A stretch of 39,192 nucleotides of DNA from positions 1-39,192 of the forward strand of contig JADLDM010000168.1 of the NCBI GenBank assembly GCA_020846695.1, read 5' to 3'. The notes beneath the pieces were generated by a model. That model did not search any database, was not told the origin of the DNA, and saw nothing but the letters and a program-made list of their open reading frames with translations. The DNA is from a bacterium (GTDB lineage Bacteria > Electryoneota > RPQS01). Made by a program: the position numbers and the translations under genes. Positions 23,184 through 31,901 of the stretch are shown here, piece by piece. How positions within the stretch are numbered: the stretch's first letter is position 1; each line of letters opens with the position of its first letter.

Positions 23184-25883
23184 CTAACAACCCGGACCGA
23201 ATAACTTGCACTCCTTCCTGCAGAACGCCTTCATCGCCGGGCCGGAAAACGGTACATTTATCCACGTATCGGGCGGCGCCCCTGGGAAAGGCCCCGGACA
23301 GATCGGAACTTCACAGCCGCAGATATTGAAGATGTCTGGACATGGACAGTAGGACTTGCATTTCACATAGATCATAAACATACAGAAGGGCAAAACCGGC
23401 GGAGTAGTATCGGAGGGACATTGACAGTAACGCACGAACCAACCGGCAACAGGACTTACGCGGAACGTGCAGCCGTCACAGCCAAAGGGATGAGTGGCAG
23501 GTGCCGGCGGAAGCGAAGGGCCGCAGCAATTCGCTGGGTCAGGCGGAGGCGGATCAGGCGGACAAGGACAGCCTAACCAGCAACTCGGATTGCACGGACA
23601 AGGCATAAGCGGGAAGGGAGTGAAGCAGCCCGGTGGAGTCGGGAAGCCCGTTGAGGTGCAGAAGGCGATGGTCTTCAACCGACAACATGTGCCTGGGCAG
23701 AAGAAGTCATCCCACCACCACCACCAATTCCAGCCAAACCACGGCTCCGAAACTGGGTTCAGGTTCCCATGAAGATAGACCTGGAGATTGTTCAGGAATA
23801 ATAACGTATCGCCCGTTTCATTCCATCCCCGGCCATCCACAATGCCGACGTCGCCTTGCACGGGATCGCGGACGTACGCGACGTGATCAACCAGCACCTT
23901 GCGCTCATTGACCGAGATGTAATGTCCCTGAAAACTCGAAATGGCCTGCCAACCCTGATCGAACATCATGCGCCGATCCTGATCAATCGCTTCGCCGCCG
24001 ACCACTCCCACTCCTTCCGCGCGCAACCGCGATTGCACACAGATGTTGTTCTGGTCAACAGCCCACTCGATATTGGTAATCGTGTAGTCTCCGATTTCGT
24101 TATACTCACCATCCGGGCCGGTTTCCTCTCCCAAACCAAGCAGCGACCCAATCCACGGAGTCCGAAACTCAGCATCACAACCACCAAGCACTCTGACTGC
24201 ATATCCCGCAAACGGCTCGCTGCCCGGATCAAAAAAGCTCGGTGGAAATGCAGGAACAACCGCGTACGGAGTCAACGCGCCGTTGGGATCCAACTGCTTA
24301 TACACTTGAATCTGATCCGTCGGAAGAGTTGCTCCGTACCAACGCAGATTCACTCCTCCCCCTTCCGCATGAAGTGTAACCGTCAATGGCTCACATGAGA
24401 CCAGTGATAGCTGAATCAGTTCGATCTCAATCTCATACGGCCCGGTTGTGTGGTTGGCGCCGCCCACGCCGAAATAGTAGCGATAAGGTCCGAGCTTGAA
24501 ATCCGTTTCAAAAGTTGTGGACAGGTTGGTTTGATCGCCAGCGAGAATAATCGGATCACCGATTTCATTCACAATCTCGCAGTAGGGATGCAGACCTTGA
24601 CCCTCAGGGCAGAAGCCCGTCGCTGCGTCGCCTCGCAGGTGTATGCGGATAGCCGAGGCATATGGCATCTGGAAAGAGAAGTAGTCGCCATCCATCGGGC
24701 AGGAGATATCACCGCCCATGGTGACCATGGGTCCGGGAATCGCGTTTGCGTGGGCGATGTCGTCGTTCGGTTCAATCTCTTGATTTGGCAGGGAACAAGG
24801 CGAGGGTCGCGTCGGATAGACGATTTGGAGCAAATACTCCTTGGGAGTCTCGACGGCTGAGAAGCCCGAAGGCGCGATGAATGCGGCGTAGGTTCCGGGG
24901 TCTAATGAAGGAATGCTGAGCGCCGCAGGAGTGCAGGGCGGTGTGGTCGTGAAGTCAACAAAAGAGGGACTGACGCAGTTATTCAGATTGACGATACCAA
25001 CCGAAGCGTCGAACTCAGTCTGAGCGGTCAGATTCACCGGCCCGGTCGTCTCCATCTTGAAGAGAAACCAATCGGTATCCCTCAAGTTGAAGCCTTCTTC
25101 GTCAAGATACGTGAAACACTCTCCTGCGACCACGCTGCCGGAGCAGATTCCGTCATAGCGGTCGAGGTCGTAGAGTCCATCAACCGTCTCGTTGTTACAT
25201 CCGCCGTTGCAGTCTTTCTTTGCGTGGCTCGGATTGATCTCCTCGAATGCGCATTCGTGCAGCGCGTCCGGCGGAATCACCACGTCGCATGGCGAGTCTT
25301 CGTGCACGACTAGCACATAAGGTCCAAAGGAGTTCACGTCAAAGCCGTCCACGACGATGTAGTAAATATTGGGCGGAGACATTGCAACGGATACACGCGA
25401 ACTCAAATCACAGGCATCGTCATTACAGGCAACAGGGGTCGCTGAGTTGTTCTCATACACCATCAGCTTAGTGTCGTAGCTTGAACCGCAGAGTTCAACG
25501 GCTACCTGTTGATTCACGAGCGGTGTGTAGCGATACACCACATCTTTTGCTGTGGAGACTGGACATCCGCCGAAATTGGTGTCGTAGTTGTGAACGGCAA
25601 TTGCAGTCGTGCCGTTGTCGTTGTAGGGAAGCGCGGGAATTATCGTGGCTGAGGCAAACGTCTCACCCCCCTGATCGAGCGGATTGCCCTCGTAACGCGT
25701 TTGATCGCCGAAATACTCCACGTAGAGAGCGGGGTCCACTTCTCCTTGTGCCTTTTGCGCGAGAATCTGCGCGAGAATTTCGCCGCGCGGGTCGGAGGTG
25801 TGAGTCGAGGGCGCTGCGACGGACAGCAGCGGCAGTAAGGCAATCCAACCCAATCCGAGCCAACACAAAATACGCAGTCGCAT
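23184..25883 (-). CDS. Large secreted protein with PPC-like domains and a Cys-rich tail
   Basis: Extracellular or surface protein of 899 residues, no enzymatic domain recognised. Signal peptide (about residues 1-23, ending LLSVAA). Three beta-sandwich regions like bacterial pre-peptidase C-terminal (PPC) domains follow: about 78-195 (with YDTKLMVYEN, CNDDACD, IYYIVVDGFD), about 255-350 and about 370-490 (opening EPNDDIAHANA). Then comes a region with a fibronectin-like stretch (VNLRWYGATLPTDQIQVYKQ). A run of five Trp (about residue 720) precedes a 172-residue tail holding 26 Cys and many Pro. No AYPNPFN sorting signal. AAGGAG lies 7 nt before the ATG. It has its own consensus promoter and terminator. 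Confidence 0.85.
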   Translation of the reverse strand: MRLRILCWLGLGWIALLPLLSVAAPSTHTSDPRGEILAQILAQKAQGEVDPALYVEYFGDQTRYEGNPLDQGGETFASATIIPALPYNDNGTTAIAVHNYDTNFGGCPVSTAKDVVYRYTPLVNQQVAVELCGSSYDTKLMVYENNSATPVACNDDACDLSSRVSVAMSPPNIYYIVVDGFDVNSFGPYVLVVHEDSPCDVVIPPDALHECAFEEINPSHAKKDCNGGCNNETVDGLYDLDRYDGICSGSVVAGECFTYLDEEGFNLRDTDWFLFKMETTGPVNLTAQTEFDASVGIVNLNNCVSPSFVDFTTTPPCTPAALSIPSLDPGTYAAFIAPSGFSAVETPKEYLLQIVYPTRPSPCSLPNQEIEPNDDIAHANAIPGPMVTMGGDISCPMDGDYFSFQMPYASAIRIHLRGDAATGFCPEGQGLHPYCEIVNEIGDPIILAGDQTNLSTTFETDFKLGPYRYYFGVGGANHTTGPYEIEIELIQLSLVSCEPLTVTLHAEGGGVNLRWYGATLPTDQIQVYKQLDPNGALTPYAVVPAFPPSFFDPGSEPFAGYAVRVLGGCDAEFRTPWIGSLLGLGEETGPDGEYNEIGDYTITNIEWAVDQNNICVQSRLRAEGVGVVGGEAIDQDRRMMFDQGWQAISSFQGHYISVNERKVLVDHVAYVRDPVQGDVGIVDGRGWNETGDTLLFLNNLQVYLHGNLNPVSEPWFGWNWWWWWDDFFCPGTCCRLKTIAFCTSTGFPTPPGCFTPFPLMPCPCNPSCWLGCPCPPDPPPPDPANCCGPSLPPAPATHPFGCDGCTFRVSPVAGWFVRYCQCPSDTTPPVLPFCMFMIYVKCKSYCPCPDIFNICGCEVPICPGPFPGAPPDTWINVPFSGPAMKAFCRKECKLFGPGC

Positions 25884-25925
25884 GGTCGTGCTCCTTATCT
25901 AATGAGTTCCTCACCGAATGCTCAT

Positions 25926-25954
25926 AATATGCACCGCTTGTGAAAAGCTGTCAA
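25926..25954 (-). promoter_or_regulatory. Sigma70-like promoter of the Cys-rich secreted protein gene
   Basis: On the minus strand: perfect TTGACA (25949-25954), 17-nt spacer, CATATT (25926-25931). It lies about 45 bp upstream of the start codon at 25883. Confidence 0.75.
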
Positions 25955-26064
25955 GATAGAGGACAAACATCTCCAAAATACTACGATTTGCTAAGCTATT
26001 ATGAAATAGAACAATTGTGGATTATCAAGTAGTTAGAATTTGCTATAGTAAATAATGGCTTACA

Positions 26065-26102
26065 AAAGAGAAGGCGGATCGTCGCCGACCCGCCTCTCTT
26101 TG
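26065..26102 (-). terminator. Terminator of the caspase-like protein gene
   Basis: Arms AAAGAGAAGGCGG and CCGCCTCTCTTT pair over about 12 bp with one bulged A; the loop region can add TCG/CGA pairs. On the minus strand it is followed by CTTTTGTAAG. It lies 18 nt beyond the stop codon at 26120. Confidence 0.75.
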
Positions 26103-26119
26103 TGAAAAAGGTGCGAACT

Positions 26120-29100
26120 CTACGGACCGACCGGAGAGATGCTGTAGAACAGCTTCTCGTCGCCCGAACCGACTTCATTGATATGCAGGAAGCTTGTGCC
26201 CGCAGTTGAACCAAGCTGTGTCCACGGCCCAGACGGAGTCGGCGCCGCATAGACATCGTATTCCATAGCAACGGGGACCGCAGTCCAATTCAGGCGGATG
26301 TGATTTCCGTCCCGGATGACGACGAGGTCGGAAACCGCGGGAGGAATGCCGGTCGAGTTTGCGGTCTCGAAGCCCCAACAATCCAGTTCAACCGGAAATG
26401 TGGAAGAGAGCATGAAGCCATGCTGCCCCAAACCTCCGGCATTACCGACCTGCAGGAGCACCTCTTCGTTACCACCGGAGAGAGTCGCAGAGACCAACGG
26501 AAATTCGCAATCGGGACAAGACACCGAGATGGTGCTTCCTGGTGTTCCATTCAACACCTGCAGATAGACTCTCATGTTGTCCCACCAGTAGGTATCGGCG
26601 AGCACGTCATAGAAGGCTTCGAGATACTCCGCGCCGCCCGTGCCCAAGACCGTGGGCGCGTCACTCAGGTTAAAGCCGTCGTCATCGGCATCAGGAAGCA
26701 GTAGATAAGGAGTTGAGTACGCGGTGAATTCAGATGAGGCTCCGTTCGTCCAGCCGACTGCAAAACCTGAAAACATCTCAGGATTGGAGACCTCGGTGAA
26801 GCGACTGGGAATCGGCGGATTGGTGGATGTAGCTTTTACATAGAACGTATCACTCCGAGAGTGAATCACGTAGATGCCGTTGCTCCCGCCGACGGATTCG
26901 ATACGGCGATTCTCCGAATCAGGAAAGTGTTGAGCCGAGCCGGGCACGGTCCAATTCCATTGACGAATGCGAATCCACTTTCCGGTTGTGTCCTGACAGA
27001 GCACTTCGCAATTGCCGCAACTCTTCGTGGGGCCGGAGAATTTCAAGTCAATGAGGCCGCCTTTGGTAACTTGAATAGTATCCGACTTACAGCGCTTGGG
27101 CAGACAGAAAGAGCGGAAGTAGCTGCCGCCGCCGATTCCGTCTGCATACTCGGTTGAGTCGGCGCGAGCTTGGGCCGCCGCTTGCGCGGCAAGGGCTCGA
27201 AGAATCGCATCAAGAAACGGGTTACCAGAGATTGCATCAAAATGAACGGCGCGCAATCCTTCCTGAGCGGCCCAATCGCGCAACACCTGATCATAGGTCT
27301 TGTTGGCGATGTTGACGGCCTGTTGAAGTGAATAGCCCTCTTGCAGCGCACAGACTTTGGGATTCAGCCAATAGTTGTAACCACCGTCACCGGGATTGGA
27401 ATAGGAAGAGGTCTCATCATCCACGGCTGAAGAAGCAGTCACGTTGCAGCCCTTTGTAACGAGACTGTCGCGGATTTCGTTGACCATGATTCCGCTGAAA
27501 CACTGCCCGAATTCCGCATCGAGCGTGCAGAGTCCTGAATCCACCAGCTGCTGCATCATCTGACGAAACTCTTTTCCGGTGATTAGCGTGTCGCCACCTG
27601 CGGCAGAATGCACCATTGTGATTCCGCCCTGATTGCCCCCGGTATTGGGATCGCCGTGATTGGTGACCATCACTTCGACCATCGGGCATTTCCCTGCGCG
27701 TTTGCAGGCCGCGATCTTGGCGGAGAGTGCTTGAAAGTGCGCGGCGATTTTGGCCTGAGTACAGGAGTCCACCTGCGATGCGGGAACGTCATTCTGCCGA
27801 GTGTGCCCGTCGGGTCGCGCACCCTTGTAGTAGAAGGCTTTGGTGTTGGCTTCGCAATAGTTGTGCGAACGCTTGTAACAGTAGTAATCCGCTATGTCAT
27901 CCCAGTAGTCCGCGCGATTGGCTCCGCCGGTCGAACCGCGAACTGTTGGATCCGTGCCTTGCCAACCGCCGGAAATCAGGACGCCAAACATGCAGGTATC
28001 ACAGGTTGCGCTCGGTGGCCACGCGGCTGGACGCCAGTTGCCCAAGTGTACGGGCAAGGCGGGAACCATCGTGGTGATCTCGATCGGCGTGAAAAGCAGA
28101 TCGGCGCCGGAAATTGGATAAGTAAGGTCTTGGTCCACGACACCGCGCAATACGAGCCACGCTCCCTCGAAGTCCGCAGGGCTGATCGGCACTCCGCCTG
28201 CCAACTGCATCATGAAGTAGGGCGGGAATTTGGTGGTGGTAATATACTGTGTCCAATCGGCGACCAGTGACCCCTCTGGAGTTGCAAAGGCCGCCAGACG
28301 AATTTCAGTTCCGATCAAAGAAGGAGTTGCGTAGACTTCAGGAATTGTGTAAAGGGGCGGCTCGCTTGCGCAGGGCACGCCGTCATCGCCGAGTAAGAGT
28401 ATGAAGCTGCCGGTTTCACTACCGTAGCCGTGGACGAGGATGAAGTAAGGTTGTCCGGCGACACTGCACCACGTAACGATGCTCTGCTGAGTGCAAGCGT
28501 CATCATTGCCGTCCACGCACTCAAGGAGCGAGCAGTCCCCGGTATAGACGCTAATTTTGGTATCATATCCACCCAAGCAGGTGGATACATCCATCGTGTT
28601 GCCCGTGCCGAAGCAGTAGTACCACACCCCCGGAGCAGAGATCGAGGTTCCGCAGGCTGCCACTTCGTCCAAAGTTGCAAACGATGTGTTTCCTGTTACG
28701 GGCGAGAATGGCTCGATGTACTGCGCCGTGAAGCAGTCGTCATTCGCGGGGGGAGGATCATCCAGAGAAAGGAGCAGCTCATAGCTTCCGGACTCGAAGT
28801 CATAACCATCCACGACAATCAGAATCTGCTGACCGGCTGTAAGCGGGGGAGTGCGCAATTGAGACTGGTACGCGCAGAAATCGTCGTTGCCGCAGAGCAG
28901 GTCTTCGACGGCGGGGGCATGATTGGGAGGCGGGAAATCGTAGATAAGCAGCCCTGTGTCGAAACCCGAATTGCAGAGCGAGACTGTGTAGGTTCCGGTA
29001 ACGGGAACCACGTAGGTGTAGGTTTCGTCAGAACCGGCGCAGGAAAGTGATTCGTCATAGAAGCCTTCCCAGCAGGGATTGGGAGGATAAAGCCCCATCC

Positions 29101-29428
29101 CGAGACAGGAGAAGTCGTTGAGATTATCGGACGTGCTGCCCATTGCCGAAACGCTTGGATCAGGCAGCAGCAAGACGGGATCCCACCAGCCCTCACCGCC
29201 GTCATCGAGATTGCCGGATGGTTCCCGAGGCGGATTGAGTTGAGAATAGAGTGTGCCGAGTTCGCGCTTGACTTCGACACGTTGAACGGGGTCGTCCGAG
29301 CGTTGCAACTCGGCCTTGAGCATCTCAATTTGAGATTTCAGCGTCGCCACATCCTGCGCGGGCTTGCTGCCGATCAGAAAAGCTGCGCCGAACGCAATTA
29401 GACATATCTTCCACAATCTGGTCTTCAT
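26120..29428 (-). CDS. Secreted multidomain protein with caspase/legumain-like (clan CD) core
   Basis: 1102-residue exported protein. Signal peptide (MKTRLWKICLIAFGAAFLIG), a short coiled-coil (about 26-65), two PPC-like Cys-containing beta domains (about 95-222 and 226-347), then a region like the alpha/beta core of clan CD cysteine peptidases (about 500-740). In that core a hydrophobic strand ends in MVTNHGD (His591) and a second in EFGQCFSG (Cys643), the His-Gly and Cys placement seen in caspases and legumains; DETSSYSNPG follows as a possible specificity loop. The C-terminus (about 1010-1102) is a fibronectin type III-like domain (HIRLNWTAVPVAMEYDVYAA). No AYPNPFN motif. Has its own TTGACA promoter and a hairpin terminator. 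Peptidase activity is inference. Confidence 0.82.
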   Translation of the reverse strand: MKTRLWKICLIAFGAAFLIGSKPAQDVATLKSQIEMLKAELQRSDDPVQRVEVKRELGTLYSQLNPPREPSGNLDDGGEGWWDPVLLLPDPSVSAMGSTSDNLNDFSCLGMGLYPPNPCWEGFYDESLSCAGSDETYTYVVPVTGTYTVSLCNSGFDTGLLIYDFPPPNHAPAVEDLLCGNDDFCAYQSQLRTPPLTAGQQILIVVDGYDFESGSYELLLSLDDPPPANDDCFTAQYIEPFSPVTGNTSFATLDEVAACGTSISAPGVWYYCFGTGNTMDVSTCLGGYDTKISVYTGDCSLLECVDGNDDACTQQSIVTWCSVAGQPYFILVHGYGSETGSFILLLGDDGVPCASEPPLYTIPEVYATPSLIGTEIRLAAFATPEGSLVADWTQYITTTKFPPYFMMQLAGGVPISPADFEGAWLVLRGVVDQDLTYPISGADLLFTPIEITTMVPALPVHLGNWRPAAWPPSATCDTCMFGVLISGGWQGTDPTVRGSTGGANRADYWDDIADYYCYKRSHNYCEANTKAFYYKGARPDGHTRQNDVPASQVDSCTQAKIAAHFQALSAKIAACKRAGKCPMVEVMVTNHGDPNTGGNQGGITMVHSAAGGDTLITGKEFRQMMQQLVDSGLCTLDAEFGQCFSGIMVNEIRDSLVTKGCNVTASSAVDDETSSYSNPGDGGYNYWLNPKVCALQEGYSLQQAVNIANKTYDQVLRDWAAQEGLRAVHFDAISGNPFLDAILRALAAQAAAQARADSTEYADGIGGGSYFRSFCLPKRCKSDTIQVTKGGLIDLKFSGPTKSCGNCEVLCQDTTGKWIRIRQWNWTVPGSAQHFPDSENRRIESVGGSNGIYVIHSRSDTFYVKATSTNPPIPSRFTEVSNPEMFSGFAVGWTNGASSEFTAYSTPYLLLPDADDDGFNLSDAPTVLGTGGAEYLEAFYDVLADTYWWDNMRVYLQVLNGTPGSTISVSCPDCEFPLVSATLSGGNEEVLLQVGNAGGLGQHGFMLSSTFPVELDCWGFETANSTGIPPAVSDLVVIRDGNHIRLNWTAVPVAMEYDVYAAPTPSGPWTQLGSTAGTSFLHINEVGSGDEKLFYSISPVGP

Positions 29429-29459
29429 GGCACCCTCTTGCTGTTTAGTTCACAGCTTT

Positions 29460-29488
29460 AACTTAGGGCAGGATGCGCGAAATGTCAA
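29460..29488 (-). promoter_or_regulatory. Sigma70-like promoter of the caspase-like protein gene
   Basis: On the minus strand: perfect TTGACA (29483-29488), 17-nt spacer, TAAGTT (29460-29465), ending 32 bp before the ATG at 29428. The spacing is the same as in the promoter at 25926. Confidence 0.75.
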
Positions 29489-29639
29489 CAATTGTCACCC
29501 AAACAGCGAAATATGTCAGAATCGCCAGCCCCACGACTAAGAGTTTGAAGCACAAATAGATATGCTGATAAATTTGTCCAACATGCTTCACAAAGGGTGC
29601 AAAGTCTTCCGCTTTGAGCGCCGATGCCTCTTGCACAAA

Positions 29640-29669
29640 ACGCAACGGACTCGCGCAAAGGCGAGTCCG
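29640..29669 (-). terminator. Terminator of the calcium-loop protein gene
   Basis: Perfect 9-bp stem CGGACTCGC / GCGAGTCCG with a GCAAAG loop (29646-29669). On the minus strand it is followed by TTGCGTTTTGTGC. It lies 27 nt after the stop codon at 29696. The rest of 29429-29639 holds only the promoter of the next gene and nothing else recognisable. Confidence 0.75.
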
Positions 29670-29695
29670 CTTGGGAAAATGGACGGGCAGAAGGG

Positions 29696-30628
29696 CTACG
29701 GAGCGTAAACGGGAGTCACGGAGTAGGTGGAGAAGCCGGACAGACTCATGCCGCTGAATTGCACAAAATAGGTGCTGTCGGTCGTGCCAAGCAGCGTGGC
29801 GTCTTCGGGCTCAATCTCAGGCCACTGACTCCACCAAACCTGATATTCAAGGGGCTCACCCGGAGCGGGACTCCATTCAAGCCAGACATCCGGCCCGCTG
29901 CGCGAAATCGTCAAATCGACCACGCGAAACTGAGGATCGAGCAAGATGAAGTTGATGTTGTCAAGCGTGTCACCTGCAATCATAGTGAACGGCTCGGGAA
30001 TCGCACCGCCGTAAGCCCCGCGCGGCTCATTGAAATCAGGATAGAGATCGGCATCCAAATCCATGAAGGCAATCGCATACATCTGGCCAACCGAATCGGT
30101 CGCCGCAACGTAGTTTCCATTGCCGTCGGTGCCGATCAATTCACCGGCAGTGGTATCGCCAATTAGAAATCCGGCGCCGCGCGGTTCCAGGTTGAAGCCC
30201 GCGTCGCGCGTGGCCATAACGATACACGGCCCAGTCGTCGTGCCGCCATAGGTCATCGTGCCGCGAAAAGCAGCTGCGGCCTGCGGATTGTCGAGATTGA
30301 TGTTGATGCTCGTCGCATTCGGCGGAAGCTGCACGAAATCAGGGTAGTTTCCGCCGTAGATTCCATAGGGTTCGCCCGAATCGGGAAAGAGATTCGTGTT
30401 CAAGTCCTGAAAGCCCGCCACAATGTAACGACCCTCAGGCAGATTGGTAATCTGATAGATCGAGAAGATCACGAGGCCCGCATAGGCCGTATCCAGACTG
30501 GAGGGAATGGCAATCGCAAAACGAGGCGAATTCCCCTCACCACCGGTAATAGATCCGGTGATGCTGTAGCCCAGAGCGAGCCACGGAGTTGCAAGCGCAA
30601 GATATACGAATGTTCGGAATGTGTTCAT
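29696..30628 (-). CDS. Secreted protein with two EF-hand-like calcium-loop modules
   Basis: 310-residue exported protein, unrecognised as a named family. Signal peptide (NTFRTFVYLALATPWLALG), then two similar beta-rich modules of about 100 residues. Each ends in a 12-residue loop with acidic residues spaced as in EF-hand/dockerin sites, DLNTNLFPDSGE (75-86) and DLDADLYPDFNE (190-201), followed by P-x-G-x-Y-G-G. A fibronectin-like C-terminal domain follows (about 225-310, VWLEWSPAPGEPLEYQVWW). It is a paralogue of the next gene upstream but lacks its AYPNPFN sorting domain. GGAGG lies 4-5 nt before the ATG. No promoter is evident in the gap, which holds a heptad array, so read-through from the upstream paralogue is possible. 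Confidence 0.85.
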   Translation of the reverse strand: MNTFRTFVYLALATPWLALGYSITGSITGGEGNSPRFAIAIPSSLDTAYAGLVIFSIYQITNLPEGRYIVAGFQDLNTNLFPDSGEPYGIYGGNYPDFVQLPPNATSININLDNPQAAAAFRGTMTYGGTTTGPCIVMATRDAGFNLEPRGAGFLIGDTTAGELIGTDGNGNYVAATDSVGQMYAIAFMDLDADLYPDFNEPRGAYGGAIPEPFTMIAGDTLDNINFILLDPQFRVVDLTISRSGPDVWLEWSPAPGEPLEYQVWWSQWPEIEPEDATLLGTTDSTYFVQFSGMSLSGFSTYSVTPVYAP

Positions 30629-30647
30629 CGGGCCTCCGTGCAGAAAA

Positions 30648-30710
30648 ATCGAAAACTCAAAAACGAAAATCGAAAAGTCAGATTCAGAAGTCAGAAGTCA
30701 GAAGTCAGAC
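30648..30710. repeat. Phased heptanucleotide array, nine units
   Basis: Nine consecutive 7-mers without phase change: ATCGAAA, ACTCAAA, AACGAAA, ATCGAAA, AGTCAGA, TTCAGAA, GTCAGAA, GTCAGAA, GTCAGAC. The left half uses the ATCGAAA unit, the right half GTCAGAA, sharing the pattern NTC-RR-AA. It lies 19 bp upstream of the start at 30628. Confidence 0.85.
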
Positions 30711-30796
30711 TCGGATTCCGGCAGGGAACCGCGCGAAGTTTCGTTGTTGAGCGCACTTCATTCGTCGGTCGCGCTTAATCCCTGCTCGGCGGCTCC

Positions 30797-31765
30797 TTAC
30801 TTCAGCAGGTAGACGGAAGTGTAGGCTGAAAGAGATGCGGAGCGGAGTTCGATCAGATAGAAACCGCTTGCAAGGTTGGCCGCATCAAATGCGACGGAAT
30901 GCGCGCCCTGCGGATAGTCACCTTCCGCGATGCGCACACTCGCGCGGCCCTGAATATTGTAAGCCGTGAGCGTGAGATGCTCAGGATTTGCGAGCGTGAA
31001 GGGAATTGTGGTCTGCGCATTAAACGGATTCGGATAGGCGCGGCCCAGAGTGAAATCGCGCGCGAGCACGGGAGCTTGATCGGAAGCGCTGGTCGGCCAC
31101 AGCGTGAAATTCACATCGTCCGGATAGGACTCGCCCTGCTCAATCTCAATCGGCTCGGGGTCGTCCTGCCCATAGAAGTCGTACCATTCGCCTTGATCAA
31201 ACTGAAGATTGGTGTTGGCATCCAAATAGGCGTACGCGTAATAGGTTCCGAAGCTGTCCACGAAGGCCGTATACGTCCCATTGCCGGTGTTATCGAAAAG
31301 CAGGCCAGCGCCTGTGGGGAGGCCGGAAAAATCCGGGGTGTCATGCGCGACGATATAGGTGGCTCCGGTCACGCCGCCTTCGTAAGTCACTTCACCCGAA
31401 AATCCGCCCGTGTTGGGAGGCGAGAGTTCAATATCAACACCGTTCATGTCGGAAGACACTTCGAGAACCGTGGGGATATCCCCCCCGTAGAACCCGCGCG
31501 GCTCGTCCACACCGGGCACAAGATTCAAGTCCACGTCTTGATAGGCAAAGAAGATGTAGCCTCCCTCATTCAGGCCGCCCAGGGTGTAGTCGCCATTGAA
31601 GGGATTGGCGATCGTCGTGTAAAAGGTGTCCAGCGACGTGGGAAAGGCCAGGACGAAGATCAGGGCAAAACCTGAGCTGCCGGACACGGTGCCGCTTACC
31701 GTGAGCGGATAGGCCGAGGCACTTAGCAAGCTGATAGCAAACAGAATGATCAGAAACCGTTTCAT
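30797..31765 (-). CDS. T9SS-sorted secreted protein with calcium-loop modules
   Basis: 322-residue exported protein paralogous to the gene downstream. Signal peptide (KRFLIILFAISLLSASA), then two beta-rich modules with 12-residue EF-hand-like loops: DVDLNLVPGVDE and DANTNLQFDQGE, each followed by P/W-x-x-F/Y-Y-G. The C-terminal 85 residues are a type IX secretion sorting domain (GRAYPNPFNAQTTIPFTL ... GFYLIEL ... VYLLK), expected to direct passage through the outer membrane and surface attachment or release. The ATG at 31765 begins the signal peptide and has AAGGAG 4 nt upstream; the frame is open 49 codons further without support. Divergent from the plus-strand gene at 31998. Confidence 0.9.
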   Translation of the reverse strand: MKRFLIILFAISLLSASAYPLTVSGTVSGSSGFALIFVLAFPTSLDTFYTTIANPFNGDYTLGGLNEGGYIFFAYQDVDLNLVPGVDEPRGFYGGDIPTVLEVSSDMNGVDIELSPPNTGGFSGEVTYEGGVTGATYIVAHDTPDFSGLPTGAGLLFDNTGNGTYTAFVDSFGTYYAYAYLDANTNLQFDQGEWYDFYGQDDPEPIEIEQGESYPDDVNFTLWPTSASDQAPVLARDFTLGRAYPNPFNAQTTIPFTLANPEHLTLTAYNIQGRASVRIAEGDYPQGAHSVAFDAANLASGFYLIELRSASLSAYTSVYLLK

Positions 31766-31806
31766 GGGACTCCTTGGGCCGAGGGTCAATTGCAGGAAGC
31801 AGTTCC

Positions 31807-31834
31807 AATATACAACAAACTGTCCAAAAAACAA
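31807..31834 (-). promoter_or_regulatory. Possible promoter of the 30797-31765 gene
   Basis: On the minus strand: TTGTTT (31829-31834), 16-nt spacer, TATATT (31807-31812), about 41 bp before the start codon. The -35 box is weak. Confidence 0.45.
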
Positions 31835-31901
31835 CGAGCTTTTCACATAAGCGAGAGAATACCGGGGGCAGGGGTTGGATGTTGCGCGGGGGCCTGCGGA
31901 C

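Noticed and set aside
29463-29645. Sixty-codon minus-strand frame with one hydrophobic segment, between two secreted-protein genes
   Set aside because: It would start at TTG beside a terminator hairpin without a ribosome-binding site and its 3' half covers the TTGACA promoter of the next gene. A tiny membrane protein cannot be fully excluded.
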